A DNA stretch of 19,297 bases from assembly GCA_964458655.1 (NCBI GenBank), contig CAYWJT010000052.1:1-19297 (forward strand). The letters run 5' to 3'. This stretch comes from CAYWJT01 sp964458655 (lineage in GTDB: Bacteria; Acidobacteriota; Aminicenantia; Aminicenantales; Saccharicenantaceae). The translations under genes and the position numbers were made by a program. Below the pieces are notes generated by a model. It did not search any database, was not told the DNA's origin, and saw only the letters and a list, made by a program, of their open reading frames with translations. This document shows positions 7,650 to 16,275 of this stretch, piece after piece (the first letter of the stretch is position 1; every line of letters starts with the position of its first letter).

Positions 7650-9653
7650 ATGGAGACGTCCCGCAAGTCCCTGCCGCCTGAGGCCTACCAAGAGCTGCCG
7701 CCCGGCAAGAGCTACACGCCCTTCGTTCCCACGGATAAGCTGATTCCCGAGGTCACGGCCCGCTCGGTGCTCTGGGGCCTGTTCATGGCCCTGTTCTTCA
7801 CCTTTTCCATCGCCTATCTCGGCCTCAAGGTCGGGACGGTCCCGGAGGCGGCCATCCCCATAGCCATCCTGGCCGTGGGCATCGGCTACGCCTACGGGCG
7901 CAAAAGCACCATCCTCGAGAACGTCATCATCCAGTCCATCGGGGCCGCGTCGGGGGCTCTGGTCGCGGGCGCCATCTTCACCATCCCGGCGCTCTACATC
8001 CTGGGGCTGCCCGCGGACATCTTCAAGATATTCCTTTCGACCTTCCTGGGCGGGGCGCTGGGCATACTGTTCCTCATCCCCCTGCGGCGCTATTTCTGCC
8101 GGGAGCAGCACGGCAAGCTGCCCTTCCCGGAGGCGACCGCCACGACCGAGATCCTGGTAACGGGCGAATCCGGCGGCGAGCAGGCCCGCATCCTCGTGCT
8201 CGGCATCATCGTCAGCGGCGTCTACGAGTTCCTGGCCATCGCCGTCCGGGCCTGGAACGAGCTCATCACTTTCCGCTTCCTGCCCTTCATGGATAAGCTG
8301 GCGGTGAAGAGCCGCATGGTGCTCAAGCTCGACGCCCTGTCGGCCTTCCTCGGCCTCGGCTACGTTATCGGCCTGCGCTACAACGCCATCATCGTGGCCG
8401 GCGGCCTGCTGTCGCACTTCGCCTTCATCCCCATCATCTGGTTCCTGGGCCAGCACCTGCCGGCCGCCCTCTATCCCGGCCGGGTGCCCATCGCCGAGAT
8501 GAGCGAGGCCCAGATCTTCGGCGCCTACGTCCGCAACATCGGCATCGGCGCCATCTTCATGGCCGGCGTCCTGGGCATCGTCAAGTCCATGCCGGTCATG
8601 GTCAGGTCGCTGTCGCTCGGCTTCCGGGAGATCTTCAAGAGCAAGGCCGGGGCGCGGGCGGCCGAAGAGCGGACCGACCGCGACCTCAGGATGTCCACGA
8701 TCATCCTCGGGCTGCTGGCGACGACGGCCGGCCTCTTCCTCTATTTCACCTGGATCTCCAACGTCAAGCTGGCCCTGATCGGCGCGGCCATCTGCATCCT
8801 GCTTTCCTTCCTGTTCACGACGGTCGCGGCCTACGCCATCGCCATCGTCGGCACCAACCCGGTCTCCGGCATGACCCTGATCACCATCATCCTGTCGAGC
8901 GTCGTGCTCATCGGGGCCGGGCTGTCCGGCGAGCAGGGCATGGCCGTGGCCCTGCTCATCGGCGCGGTGGTCTGCACGGCCCTGTCGATATCCGGGAGCT
9001 TCATCACCGACCTCAAGATCGGCTACTGGCTGGGCGCCACGCCGCGCAACCAGGAGCGCTTCAAGTTCGCCGGCGTCCTGGTCTCGGCCCTGATGGTCGG
9101 CATCGCCATAGCCATCCTGGACAAGGCCTTCTCCTTCTCGAGCGGCGCCCTGGCCGCGCCCCAGGCCAACCTGATGGCGGCCGTCATCAAGTCGCTGATG
9201 TCGCGCGAGCCGGTGACCTGGCTGCTCTACGGCGTCGGCATCTCCATCGCCCTGGTCGCCGAGCTGGCCAAGATACCGCCGCTGCCGCTGGCCCTGGGCA
9301 TGTACCTCCCCCTGCACCTGACGACCCCCCTGCTCGTCGGCGGCTTCCTGTCGCATCTCGTGAAGAAGTCGACGTCCGACAAGGAGCTCGCCGAGAGGCG
9401 CCACAACCGCGGCACGCTGGTCTCTTCCGGCTTCATCGCCGGCGGCGCCCTGATGGGCATCGTGCTCGCGGTGCTCAAGCTGGCCGGCGTCGACCACGCC
9501 GTCAGCCTGGGCGTCAAGATGGTGCTGGAGAACGGCCGCTGGGTGGATGGGGCCGAGGCCGCCTGGTTCTCGATTTACGGCGAGATGATCAGCCTGGCCG
9601 CCTTCGTCCTGCTCTGCGGCTTCGTTTACTTCGACGCCAAAAAGGCCAAATGA
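7650..9653 (+). CDS. OPT-family oligopeptide transporter
   Basis: OPT proteins are proton-coupled importers of small peptides and, in some branches, metal chelates. The 667-residue product is almost entirely hydrophobic spans. It has the family landmarks: SIAYLGLKVG near residues 51-60, the conserved QHGKLPFPEATATTEIL block near 153-169 and TNPVSGMT near 402-409. A charged cytosolic loop (SKAGARAAEERTDRDLR) sits near 331-347. Length is normal for the prokaryotic group. It is followed after 20 nt by an aminopeptidase gene and then a PLP lyase/aminotransferase gene, which favours peptide import for amino-acid use over siderophore or metal uptake. Confidence 0.93.
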   Translation: METSRKSLPPEAYQELPPGKSYTPFVPTDKLIPEVTARSVLWGLFMALFFTFSIAYLGLKVGTVPEAAIPIAILAVGIGYAYGRKSTILENVIIQSIGAASGALVAGAIFTIPALYILGLPADIFKIFLSTFLGGALGILFLIPLRRYFCREQHGKLPFPEATATTEILVTGESGGEQARILVLGIIVSGVYEFLAIAVRAWNELITFRFLPFMDKLAVKSRMVLKLDALSAFLGLGYVIGLRYNAIIVAGGLLSHFAFIPIIWFLGQHLPAALYPGRVPIAEMSEAQIFGAYVRNIGIGAIFMAGVLGIVKSMPVMVRSLSLGFREIFKSKAGARAAEERTDRDLRMSTIILGLLATTAGLFLYFTWISNVKLALIGAAICILLSFLFTTVAAYAIAIVGTNPVSGMTLITIILSSVVLIGAGLSGEQGMAVALLIGAVVCTALSISGSFITDLKIGYWLGATPRNQERFKFAGVLVSALMVGIAIAILDKAFSFSSGALAAPQANLMAAVIKSLMSREPVTWLLYGVGISIALVAELAKIPPLPLALGMYLPLHLTTPLLVGGFLSHLVKKSTSDKELAERRHNRGTLVSSGFIAGGALMGIVLAVLKLAGVDHAVSLGVKMVLENGRWVDGAEAAWFSIYGEMISLAAFVLLCGFVYFDAKKAK

Positions 9654-9673
9654 GCATATAAAGGAGAGACGAC

Positions 9674-10627
9674 ATGGATTCAGCCCCCAATAAGCTCTAT
9701 TCCGCGGCCGAACGGGCCGTCAAGCAGGCCCTGAGGCTCAGGCCCCGCGAAAGGTTCCTGCTGGTCACGGACAGGCAGAAGCTCGAGATCGCCGAAGCCC
9801 TGGCCTATTACGCCAAGCAAGTCGGGGCCGAGACGACGACCTACCTGATGACCGAGACGCTGCGGCCAATCAAGGAGCCGACCTCGCTCTTCAAGGACCT
9901 CATCCGCCGGGCCTCGGCCACGGCCTACCTGCTCGAGGGCCGCATCGAGGAGAAGCCCTTCCGGGGCTTCATGGTCTCGGAAGGCGGCAAGCACGGCCGC
10001 ATCTGCATGATGCCCGGCATCACCCGGAGCATGATGGAGCGGCTGGTCAACATCGACTTCGGCGAGATGGACAAGTTCACGAAGAAGGTCATCCGCCTGA
10101 TGCAGGACGCCGAGGAAGTCGTCGTCGAGAACCCCGAGGGCACTCATATCGAGTTCAGCGTCAAGGGCCGGGCCTGGCACAACGACAACGGCAACATCTC
10201 CCGCAAGGGCATGCACGGCAACCTGCCGGCCGGCGAGTGCTACACCGCGCCGGTCGAGGAGACCTTCACCGGCCGGATCGTCATCAGCCTCATCGACGAC
10301 AAGCTGGGGCAGGGCGTCATGGACTTCGAGAAGGGCCGCCTCGCCGCCTTCAAGGGCAAGGGGGTCGAGGAGGTCATGGCCACGGTGGGCGGCGACGAGA
10401 CCGGCAGGATCATCGGCGAGTTCGGCATCGGAACTAACCGCGGCGCCCGGATCACGCCCAACATGCTCGAGGCCGAGAAGGCCTTCGGCACGGTCCATTT
10501 CGCCGTCGGCGACTCCTACGGAATCGGCAGGAACAAGAGCAAATTCCACTTCGACGCCCTGGTGGACAAGGTCACCATCCGGGCCGACGGCCGCCTCATC
10601 GCCAAGGACGGCCGCTTCGTAATCTGA
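9674..10627 (+). CDS. M29-type metalloaminopeptidase
   Basis: This is a likely cytosolic dimetal exopeptidase that removes N-terminal residues from short peptides. The 317-residue product keeps what look like the M29 (AmpS/AmpT) metal ligands: Glu188 in PAGECYTAP, Glu249 in IGEFGIGTN, His275 in GTVHFAVGDSYG, and His292/Asp294 in FHFDALVD. It is shorter than the roughly 410-residue AmpS enzymes because the N-terminal domain is compact, as in the shorter leucyl-aminopeptidase-like members. AAGGAG at 9661-9666 lies 7 nt before the ATG. Placement between a peptide transporter and a PLP enzyme supports a role in degrading imported peptides. Confidence 0.88.
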   Translation: MDSAPNKLYSAAERAVKQALRLRPRERFLLVTDRQKLEIAEALAYYAKQVGAETTTYLMTETLRPIKEPTSLFKDLIRRASATAYLLEGRIEEKPFRGFMVSEGGKHGRICMMPGITRSMMERLVNIDFGEMDKFTKKVIRLMQDAEEVVVENPEGTHIEFSVKGRAWHNDNGNISRKGMHGNLPAGECYTAPVEETFTGRIVISLIDDKLGQGVMDFEKGRLAAFKGKGVEEVMATVGGDETGRIIGEFGIGTNRGARITPNMLEAEKAFGTVHFAVGDSYGIGRNKSKFHFDALVDKVTIRADGRLIAKDGRFVI

Positions 10628-10629
10628 TC

Positions 10630-11814
10630 ATGAAATACGATTTCGACCGCGTCCGCGACCGGCGAGCTTCGGAATCCCTCAAGTGGAACTACGCCGAGCG
10701 CGTCCTCAAGGCCCGTGACGTCATCCCGATGTGGGTGGCCGACATGGATTTCGAGGCGCCGCCGGCAGTGGTCGAGGCCGTCAAGGCCCGCGCCGAACAC
10801 GGCATTTTCGGCTACCCGCTCATACCGCGCTCCTTCTTCGAGGCCGCCGCGGGCTGGCTCGAGACCAGGCACGGCTGGCGGGTCGAGCCCGGCTGGATGA
10901 CGGCCGCCCCGGGCATCGTGCCGGCGCTCCACCTCGCCGTCAGGGCGCTCGCCGGGCCGGGCGAGGGCGTCATCATCCAGACGCCGGTCTACCGGCCGTT
11001 CTTCCAGGCCGTCAACCTCAACGGCCGCAGGCTCGTCCGCAACCCGCTGCGCTTCGAGGCCGGCGCCTGGCGCATGGACCTCGACGACCTGGAAAGGAAG
11101 GCCGGCGCCGGGGCGCGCCTGCTCATCCTGTGCAGCCCCCACAACCCGGTGGGCAGGGTCTGGACAAGGGAAGAGCTCGAAGCGCTCGGCCGCGTCGTCG
11201 TCGAGCGCGACCTCATCGTCGTCTCGGACGAGATTCACCACGACTTCGTGTTCGGCGGCAGGCGGCACGTGCCTTTCGCCTCGCTTTCCGAAGAGCTCGC
11301 CTCGCGGACGCTGACCTGCGTCGCGCCCAACAAGACCTTCAACCTGGCCGGTCTCGCGACGGGCATCGTGCTCTCTTCCAATAGCTCGCTCCTGGCCCGC
11401 TTCAGCGAGGAACACGACCGGGCCGGGCTGGGCGTCATCAACGTCTTCGGCATCGCGGCGCTCGAGGCGGCCTACCGGCACGGCGCGGACTGGCTCGACG
11501 AGCTGCTCGCCTATCTCGAAGCCAACATGTCCTTCGCGGAGGACTTCGTCAGGCGGCAGGCGCCCGGCCTTGAATTCATCGTCCCCGAAGGCACCTACCT
11601 CGGCCTGCTGGACTGCCGCGGGCTGGGCCTGGCCCAGCAGGAACTCGACGACTTTTTCCTGCGGAAAGCCGGGGTGCTCTTCGAGCCAGGCACTACCTAC
11701 GGTGAAGAACTCCAGGGTTACGAACGGGTCAACCTGGCCTGCCCCAGGGCTATCCTGGCCGAAGCGCTGGGCAGGGTCGCCCGGGCAGCGCGCGAACTGA
11801 AAAGCGGCCGCTGA
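10630..11814 (+). CDS. PatB/MalY-type PLP-dependent C-S lyase or aminotransferase
   Basis: This is a fold-type I PLP enzyme of the MalY/PatB group. Known members cleave cystathionine or cysteine conjugates (beta-C-S lyase), and some transaminate. The signature start IPMWVADMDFEAP is at residues 32-44. Cofactor residues visible are Asn172 (SPHNPVG), Asp200 (SDEIHHDF), the Schiff-base Lys235 (APNKTFNLAGL) and an Arg366 in YERVNLACPR that should hold the substrate carboxylate. At 394 residues it is full length. The ATG lies 2 nt after the aminopeptidase stop without its own clear ribosome binding site, implying coupling. The substrate cannot be settled from sequence; sulfur amino acids released from peptides are a reasonable guess. 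Confidence 0.9.
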   Translation: MKYDFDRVRDRRASESLKWNYAERVLKARDVIPMWVADMDFEAPPAVVEAVKARAEHGIFGYPLIPRSFFEAAAGWLETRHGWRVEPGWMTAAPGIVPALHLAVRALAGPGEGVIIQTPVYRPFFQAVNLNGRRLVRNPLRFEAGAWRMDLDDLERKAGAGARLLILCSPHNPVGRVWTREELEALGRVVVERDLIVVSDEIHHDFVFGGRRHVPFASLSEELASRTLTCVAPNKTFNLAGLATGIVLSSNSSLLARFSEEHDRAGLGVINVFGIAALEAAYRHGADWLDELLAYLEANMSFAEDFVRRQAPGLEFIVPEGTYLGLLDCRGLGLAQQELDDFFLRKAGVLFEPGTTYGEELQGYERVNLACPRAILAEALGRVARAARELKSGR

Positions 11815-11828
11815 GGCCGGGGCTCAGC
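11810..11828. terminator. Weak hairpin between convergent genes
   Basis: GCTGAG (11810-11815) pairs with CTCAGC (11823-11828) across a 7-nt loop, spanning the two convergent stop codons. It has no T-run on either side, so bidirectional termination is only a possibility. Confidence 0.25.
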
Positions 11829-13308
11829 CCTCCTTCATGAGCCTCATCATGTCTTCGACGCCGTCAGGCGCCCGAGTCAGGCTGCTGACGATGATGACGG
11901 CCAGGCCGGAGACGAGCGTGGCCGGCACCCATTCGGAGACGACGCTCTTCAGGGCCGGGGTCAGGTTCCAGACGACCTCCATCGCGGTCCCGGTCAGGAT
12001 GCCGGCGACGACACCCCACTTCGTCAGGCGTTTCCAGTAAAGCGAGAGCAGGATGGCCGGGCCGAAGGCCGCGCCCAGGCCGCCCCAGGCGAAAAGGACC
12101 AGGTAGAAGACGAGCTTCTTGGCCGTGATGCCTATGGCCAGCGCCACCAGGGCCACGACGAGCGTCGTGAGGCGGCTCCAGAAGACGAGCTTCTTCTGCG
12201 GCAGCTCCCTGCCCCCGGCTATCATCTTCTGGTAGATATCCCGGACGATGACCGAGGAGGCGACCAGAAGCTGGGAGTCGGCCGTGGACATGATGGCCGC
12301 GAATATGGCCGATATGGATATCCCGAACAGGAACGGGTGGAGGTGGTTCGAGGCGAGCAGAGGATAGACGTTCTCTGGGTCTCCCGCCGGAAGCAGGCCC
12401 GCCTCGTTGAAAATGGCCCGGCCGGCCAGGCCGATGAACAGGGCGCCCCAGGCCATGACGACGTTCCAGAAGGCGCTGATGAAGCCCGTCAGGCCCAGCT
12501 TCTTCGGGTCGTCGATGGACATGTATTTGTTCAGGATGTGGGGGTTGCCGGGCGAGCCGAAGCCGATGCCGATGAACCCGAGGAAGGCGCCGAAGGTGAT
12601 GGCGAAGGGGTCGATGAGGCCGGGCGAAAGCCCCTTCAGCATGGAGACCATGACCGTGATCCCGCCGAGCTTGACGACCGCGATGAGGGGCACGATGACC
12701 AGCGCCATGAGCATGAAGACGGCCTGGAAGACGTCGGTCAGGCAGATGGCCAGGAAGCCGCCGAGGACGGTGTAGAAAAGCACCACCCCCGCGGTTATTA
12801 GCACCCCGGCCGACTGCGGCATGCCGAAGCTCGCGGCCAGGGACTTGCCGCCGGCCGTGAACTGGGCGGCCACGTAGGCGACCATGAAGATGAGGATGGG
12901 GAAGAGCGAGGCGAGCCGGACGAGATGGGTGCGGTCCTCGAAGCGCGACTCCAGGTAGTCGGGGATGGTCAGGTTCTCCTTGCGGGCGGTGAAGCGGCGC
13001 AGCCTTTTCCCGGCGTAAACGCACAGGAAAAGCTCCATCAGGATGTAGCCGACGACCGCCCAGATCGCCGAAAGCCCGCGGACGTAGGCCATCCCGGAAA
13101 AGCCGATGATGAGCCAGGCCGAGCGGCCGGCCGTGACCGCGGACAGCGCCACGACAAAGCTCTTCATCTTGCGGCCGCCGAGGAAGAACTCGCCGATGCC
13201 CGTCGAAGAGAAGCGGGTGCTGACGACGCCGATGGCGATCATCAGGCCGAGGTAGAGGACGAAGGCCGCGATGACCCAGACGTTGGAGCCGAGCGCGAGG
13301 CCGGTCAT
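11824..13308 (-). CDS. Sodium:solute symporter (SSS family, PutP-like)
   Basis: This is a Na+-driven importer with the LeuT-type fold. The 494-residue product has about 13 hydrophobic spans. It shows the SSS pattern early (EFFLGGRKMKSFVVALSAVTAGRSAW in segments near 40-65). FGSPGNPHILNKYMSI near 253-268 resembles the proline-permease loop, and ISISAIFAAIMSTADSQLLV near 333-352 carries the conserved Na+-site serines and threonine. PutP-like is the closest impression, so proline or another amino acid is plausible but unproven. It starts at ATG 13308, with AAGGGAG 7 nt upstream, and overlaps the stop of a 30-residue membrane protein by ATGA. It converges with the PLP enzyme gene, leaving 9 nt. 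Confidence 0.9.
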   Translation of the reverse strand: MTGLALGSNVWVIAAFVLYLGLMIAIGVVSTRFSSTGIGEFFLGGRKMKSFVVALSAVTAGRSAWLIIGFSGMAYVRGLSAIWAVVGYILMELFLCVYAGKRLRRFTARKENLTIPDYLESRFEDRTHLVRLASLFPILIFMVAYVAAQFTAGGKSLAASFGMPQSAGVLITAGVVLFYTVLGGFLAICLTDVFQAVFMLMALVIVPLIAVVKLGGITVMVSMLKGLSPGLIDPFAITFGAFLGFIGIGFGSPGNPHILNKYMSIDDPKKLGLTGFISAFWNVVMAWGALFIGLAGRAIFNEAGLLPAGDPENVYPLLASNHLHPFLFGISISAIFAAIMSTADSQLLVASSVIVRDIYQKMIAGGRELPQKKLVFWSRLTTLVVALVALAIGITAKKLVFYLVLFAWGGLGAAFGPAILLSLYWKRLTKWGVVAGILTGTAMEVVWNLTPALKSVVSEWVPATLVSGLAVIIVSSLTRAPDGVEDMMRLMKEG

Positions 13309-13397
13309 CTCCGGGCTCCCTTCCGGAAAGAAACGACGCCGGCCAGGGCCAGGATGAGGGCGGGTATGACGAAAAGGCCGAGCCAGGTTCGGAACAT
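13305..13397 (-). CDS. 30-residue single-span membrane protein, candidate symporter accessory subunit
   Basis: A short frame opens at ATG 13397 directly behind a near-perfect ribosome binding site (AGGAGG at 13408-13403, 5-nt spacer). It ends in a TGA that overlaps the symporter ATG as ATGA. The product begins MFRTWLGLFVIPALILALAG and ends in a basic tail (FRKGARR), so it is one transmembrane helix with a positively charged end. Tiny proteins encoded immediately upstream of SSS symporters are known in other bacteria and archaea as symporter small accessory proteins; this assignment is from memory of that family, not a search. It would be the first gene of a two-gene operon and may assist symporter assembly or stability. 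Confidence 0.82.
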   Translation of the reverse strand: MFRTWLGLFVIPALILALAGVVSFRKGARR

Positions 13398-13402
13398 GAC
13401 TG

Positions 13403-13408
13403 CCTCCT
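13403..13408 (-). promoter_or_regulatory. Ribosome binding site of the 30-residue membrane protein
   Basis: AGGAGG on the minus strand, 5 nt before ATG 13397. It is the main evidence that the tiny frame is translated. Confidence 0.85.
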
Positions 13409-13439
13409 CGAAGCTTTGGCGCTCAGAGAGCGAGGGGAA

Positions 13440-13469
13440 ATTATACCGGCAAGGCCGTCGCCGGGGCAA
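13440..13469 (-). promoter_or_regulatory. Sigma70-type promoter for small membrane protein and symporter
   Basis: On the minus strand TTGCCC (13469-13464) is followed after 18 nt by a perfect TATAAT (13445-13440). Transcription would begin near 13433 and give a ~36-nt leader containing the ribosome binding site. A 5-bp stem (CGCTC-AGA-GAGCG at 13420-13432) would sit at the very 5' end of that RNA. Confidence 0.7.
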
Positions 13470-13561
13470 CCGTCGGCGCGCTCCTGCCGCCGCTTCGGCC
13501 GCGCCGCGAGCGACCGCTTGTCAACTTCATGCGGCTTTATGCAACAGCCTTGGAAAAACGT

Positions 13562-13590
13562 TTGACACGGGGCTCTCCAACGAATAAAAA
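13562..13590 (+). promoter_or_regulatory. Putative promoter of the DUF5916 gene
   Basis: TTGACA at 13562-13567 is a perfect -35 box, and TAAAAA at 13585-13590 follows at 17 nt (4/6 match to the -10). Transcription would begin only a few nt before the ATG at 13600, so the message may be nearly leaderless. The remaining part of 13398-13599 contains the opposite promoter and GC-rich sequence with nothing else recognised. Confidence 0.5.
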
Positions 13591-13599
13591 AAAGAGACT

Positions 13600-16275
13600 A
13601 TGCGCAGGCTCGCTTTGACGCTGCTCGGTTTGGCCGCGGCCGCGGCGGCGGCCCCTGCCTCCCCGCCCGCGCGCGGGACGGCCGCGGCCGGCCCGCCGGC
13701 GAGGCGCGTCATCGAGGCGGTCCCCGCCGTCTCGCCCGTTCGCGTCGACGGCCTGCTCACCGAGGAGGTCTGGAGGTCAGCCGGCAGCTCCGGGTTCATC
13801 CAGTCCGACCCACATGACGGCGAGCCCGCCACGGAAGCCACGACCGTCTGGGTGGCCTTCGACCGCAACAACCTCTACGTCGCGGCCCGCTGCCTCGACT
13901 CCTGGCCGGAGGGCGTCATCCGGCTCCTCGGCCGCCGGGACGACCAAGTGGATTCGGACTGGTTCTACTTCGGGGTCGACCCCTACCTCGACCGCCGCAG
14001 CGGCTACTATTTCGCCGTCAACCCGGCCGGCTCCATCATGGACGGGACGATCTACAACGACGAGATGACCGACGGCACCTGGGACGGGGTATGGGAGAGC
14101 GCCGTGTCGTCGGACGACTCGGGCTGGTCGGTCGAGTTCCGCATCCCCTTCGACCAGCTCCGTTTCAGGAAGAAAGACGCCTACGTCTGGGGCGTCAACT
14201 TCAGGCGTAAAATAAAAAGGAAGAACGAGACCGATTATTTCGCCTGGCGGCCCAAAGAGGAAAGCGGGCTGGCTTCCCGCTTCGCCGACCTGGTCGGGCT
14301 GAGAGACATCGAGCCGGGCCGGCTGCTCGACCTCTTCCCCTACGCCGTCGGCCGGCTGGGCCTGGCGCCGGCCGAGCCCGGCAACCCCTTCCGCACCGGC
14401 AGCGAGCTTGCGGGCGGCGCCGGCTTCGACCTCAAGCTCGGCCTCAAGAGCAACCTCACTCTCGACGCCAGCGTCAACCCCGATTTCGGCCAGGTCGAGG
14501 TCGACCCGGCCGTCATCAACATCAGCGACCAGGAGACCTACTACGCCGAAAAAAGGCCCTTCTTCATCGAAGGCTCGAGCATCTTCGAGTTCGGCACGAA
14601 CGGCCCGAACTTCACCAAGTCCTACGGCTGGACCAACCCTTCCTTCTTCTACAGCCGGCGCATCGGGCGCTCGCCTCAGGGAAGCGTGAGCGGGCCGGGC
14701 TTCGTGGACATGCCCGACTGGACCGCCATCCTGGCCGCGGCCAAGGTGACCGGCAAGCTCGGCGGCGGCTTCAACCTCGGCGCGGTCACGGCCCTGACGG
14801 GCGCCGAATCGGCCGTAGTAGACCTGGAAGGCAGCCGCTCGAGCGTTCTGGTCGAACCGCTCACCAACTACAGCGTCCTCAGGGGCCTCAAGGAATTCGG
14901 CTCCGGCCGGCAGGGGCTGGGCTTCATGGCCACGTCCGTCGTCCGCGACCTTGACGACGCTTCGCTCGGCGGCCTGCTGGCGCGACGCAGCCTGGCGCTG
15001 GCGGCCGACGGCTGGAGCTTCCTCGACGCCGACAAGGGCTGGGTGGTATCAGGCTGGGCCGGCCTGACCAGGGTGTCCGGCTCGGCCGAGGCCGTCACCA
15101 GGCTCCAGCTCTCGCCCCTCCATTATTTCCAGCGCCCGGACGTCGATTACGTCAGCGTCGACGAAACCACGACCTCGCTTTCCGGCTGGGCCGGCCGGGT
15201 CATCGTCAACAAGCAGAAGGGCAACATCATCTTCAACGCCGCGCTGGGCGCCATGTCGCCGGGCTTCGAGAGCAACGACCTGGGCTACCACAACCGCGGC
15301 GACCTCATCAACGGCCAGCTCGTTTTCGGCTATCAGACCTTCCACCCGGACCGGGCCTTCCGGCACTGGAGCCTCACGGCCGCCTACTACCGTAATTACG
15401 ACTTCGGCGGAAACCGCATCGGCGAGTACATCTACCTGGACGCCGCGGGCCAGTTCCTGAACTACTGGACGGCCGCCCTCCATTACGACTACGAACCGCC
15501 GAAATACAGCCATTACCTAACGCGGGGCGGCCCGATGGCGTTTTACCCGGCCGGCATGACCTGGGGCGGGAGCCTGGCCAGCGACAACCGCAAGAAAGTG
15601 ATAATCAAGCTCAGCGGCCGCTACAGGACCCACCCGAGCGGCGGCTACAACTGGACCGTGGAGGGAGGCCTCGCCTGGAAGCCCCGGACCAACATCAGCC
15701 TGTCCCTGGCCTCGAGCTACACCTGGCGCTTTTCCGAAGGCGAATGGGTAAGGCGGGTCGTCGACCCCTTGAAGACGGAGACCTACGGCGTCCGTTACAT
15801 CCTGGCCGACATCATCCAGAAGACGCTGCCGGTCGAGTTCCGGCTCAACTGGACTTTCACGCCGCGGCTCAGCTTCCAGGCCTATCTCCAGCCGTACGCG
15901 GCGCGCGGCGATTACCGTCGGTTCAAAGAGCTAGCCGCGGCCCGGACCTTCGATTTCAACTACTTCGGCGAATACGGCGCGTCGACGCTCGAATACGCCG
16001 AGGGGGTCTACACGGCGGACCCGGACGGGCCGGACGGCCCGGCCCCGCCGTTCACTTTCGCCGACCCGGATTTCCGGCTCCGGTCGCTCCGGGGGACGTG
16101 CGTGCTGCGTTGGGAATACCGGCCGGGCTCGATGCTCTACCTGGTCTGGACCCAGAAGCGGGCCGAACACAGCCTCGAGGGCGGCCGCGGCTTCTGGGGC
16201 GACGTCGAGGACATCTTCACCGCCCCCGGCGAGAACGTTTTCCTGCTCAAGCTGACCTACCGCTTCGAGCTGTGA
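13600..16275 (+). CDS. Exported DUF5916 protein with CBM9-like N-terminal domain
   Basis: This is a large secreted or outer-membrane protein of unknown molecular function. A signal peptide covers about residues 1-20 (MRRLALTLLGLAAAAAAAPA). A carbohydrate-binding family 9-like beta-sandwich follows at about 45-205, with the typical opening VRVDGLLTEEVWRSA and the WVAFDRNNLYVAARC strand. The DUF5916 region begins near 230 and contains its hallmark run at about 293-326 (VNPDFGQVEVDP, then YAEKRPFFIEG). The remainder is rich in alternating aromatic strands and ends in KLTYRFEL, which resembles an outer-membrane beta-barrel with a C-terminal beta-signal. Such proteins are abundant in Acidobacteriota, Bacteroidota and related groups. 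It is monocistronic here. Sugar binding is inferred only from the domain name. Confidence 0.88.
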   Translation: MRRLALTLLGLAAAAAAAPASPPARGTAAAGPPARRVIEAVPAVSPVRVDGLLTEEVWRSAGSSGFIQSDPHDGEPATEATTVWVAFDRNNLYVAARCLDSWPEGVIRLLGRRDDQVDSDWFYFGVDPYLDRRSGYYFAVNPAGSIMDGTIYNDEMTDGTWDGVWESAVSSDDSGWSVEFRIPFDQLRFRKKDAYVWGVNFRRKIKRKNETDYFAWRPKEESGLASRFADLVGLRDIEPGRLLDLFPYAVGRLGLAPAEPGNPFRTGSELAGGAGFDLKLGLKSNLTLDASVNPDFGQVEVDPAVINISDQETYYAEKRPFFIEGSSIFEFGTNGPNFTKSYGWTNPSFFYSRRIGRSPQGSVSGPGFVDMPDWTAILAAAKVTGKLGGGFNLGAVTALTGAESAVVDLEGSRSSVLVEPLTNYSVLRGLKEFGSGRQGLGFMATSVVRDLDDASLGGLLARRSLALAADGWSFLDADKGWVVSGWAGLTRVSGSAEAVTRLQLSPLHYFQRPDVDYVSVDETTTSLSGWAGRVIVNKQKGNIIFNAALGAMSPGFESNDLGYHNRGDLINGQLVFGYQTFHPDRAFRHWSLTAAYYRNYDFGGNRIGEYIYLDAAGQFLNYWTAALHYDYEPPKYSHYLTRGGPMAFYPAGMTWGGSLASDNRKKVIIKLSGRYRTHPSGGYNWTVEGGLAWKPRTNISLSLASSYTWRFSEGEWVRRVVDPLKTETYGVRYILADIIQKTLPVEFRLNWTFTPRLSFQAYLQPYAARGDYRRFKELAAARTFDFNYFGEYGASTLEYAEGVYTADPDGPDGPAPPFTFADPDFRLRSLRGTCVLRWEYRPGSMLYLVWTQKRAEHSLEGGRGFWGDVEDIFTAPGENVFLLKLTYRFEL

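Noticed and set aside
5067..9497. A 1476-codon open frame on the minus strand
   Set aside because: It lies opposite well-identified plus-strand genes (HIT, PpiD-like, OPT). Its product is a low-complexity run of Asp, Gly, Glu, Arg and Gln, typical of the antisense frame of GC-rich genes.
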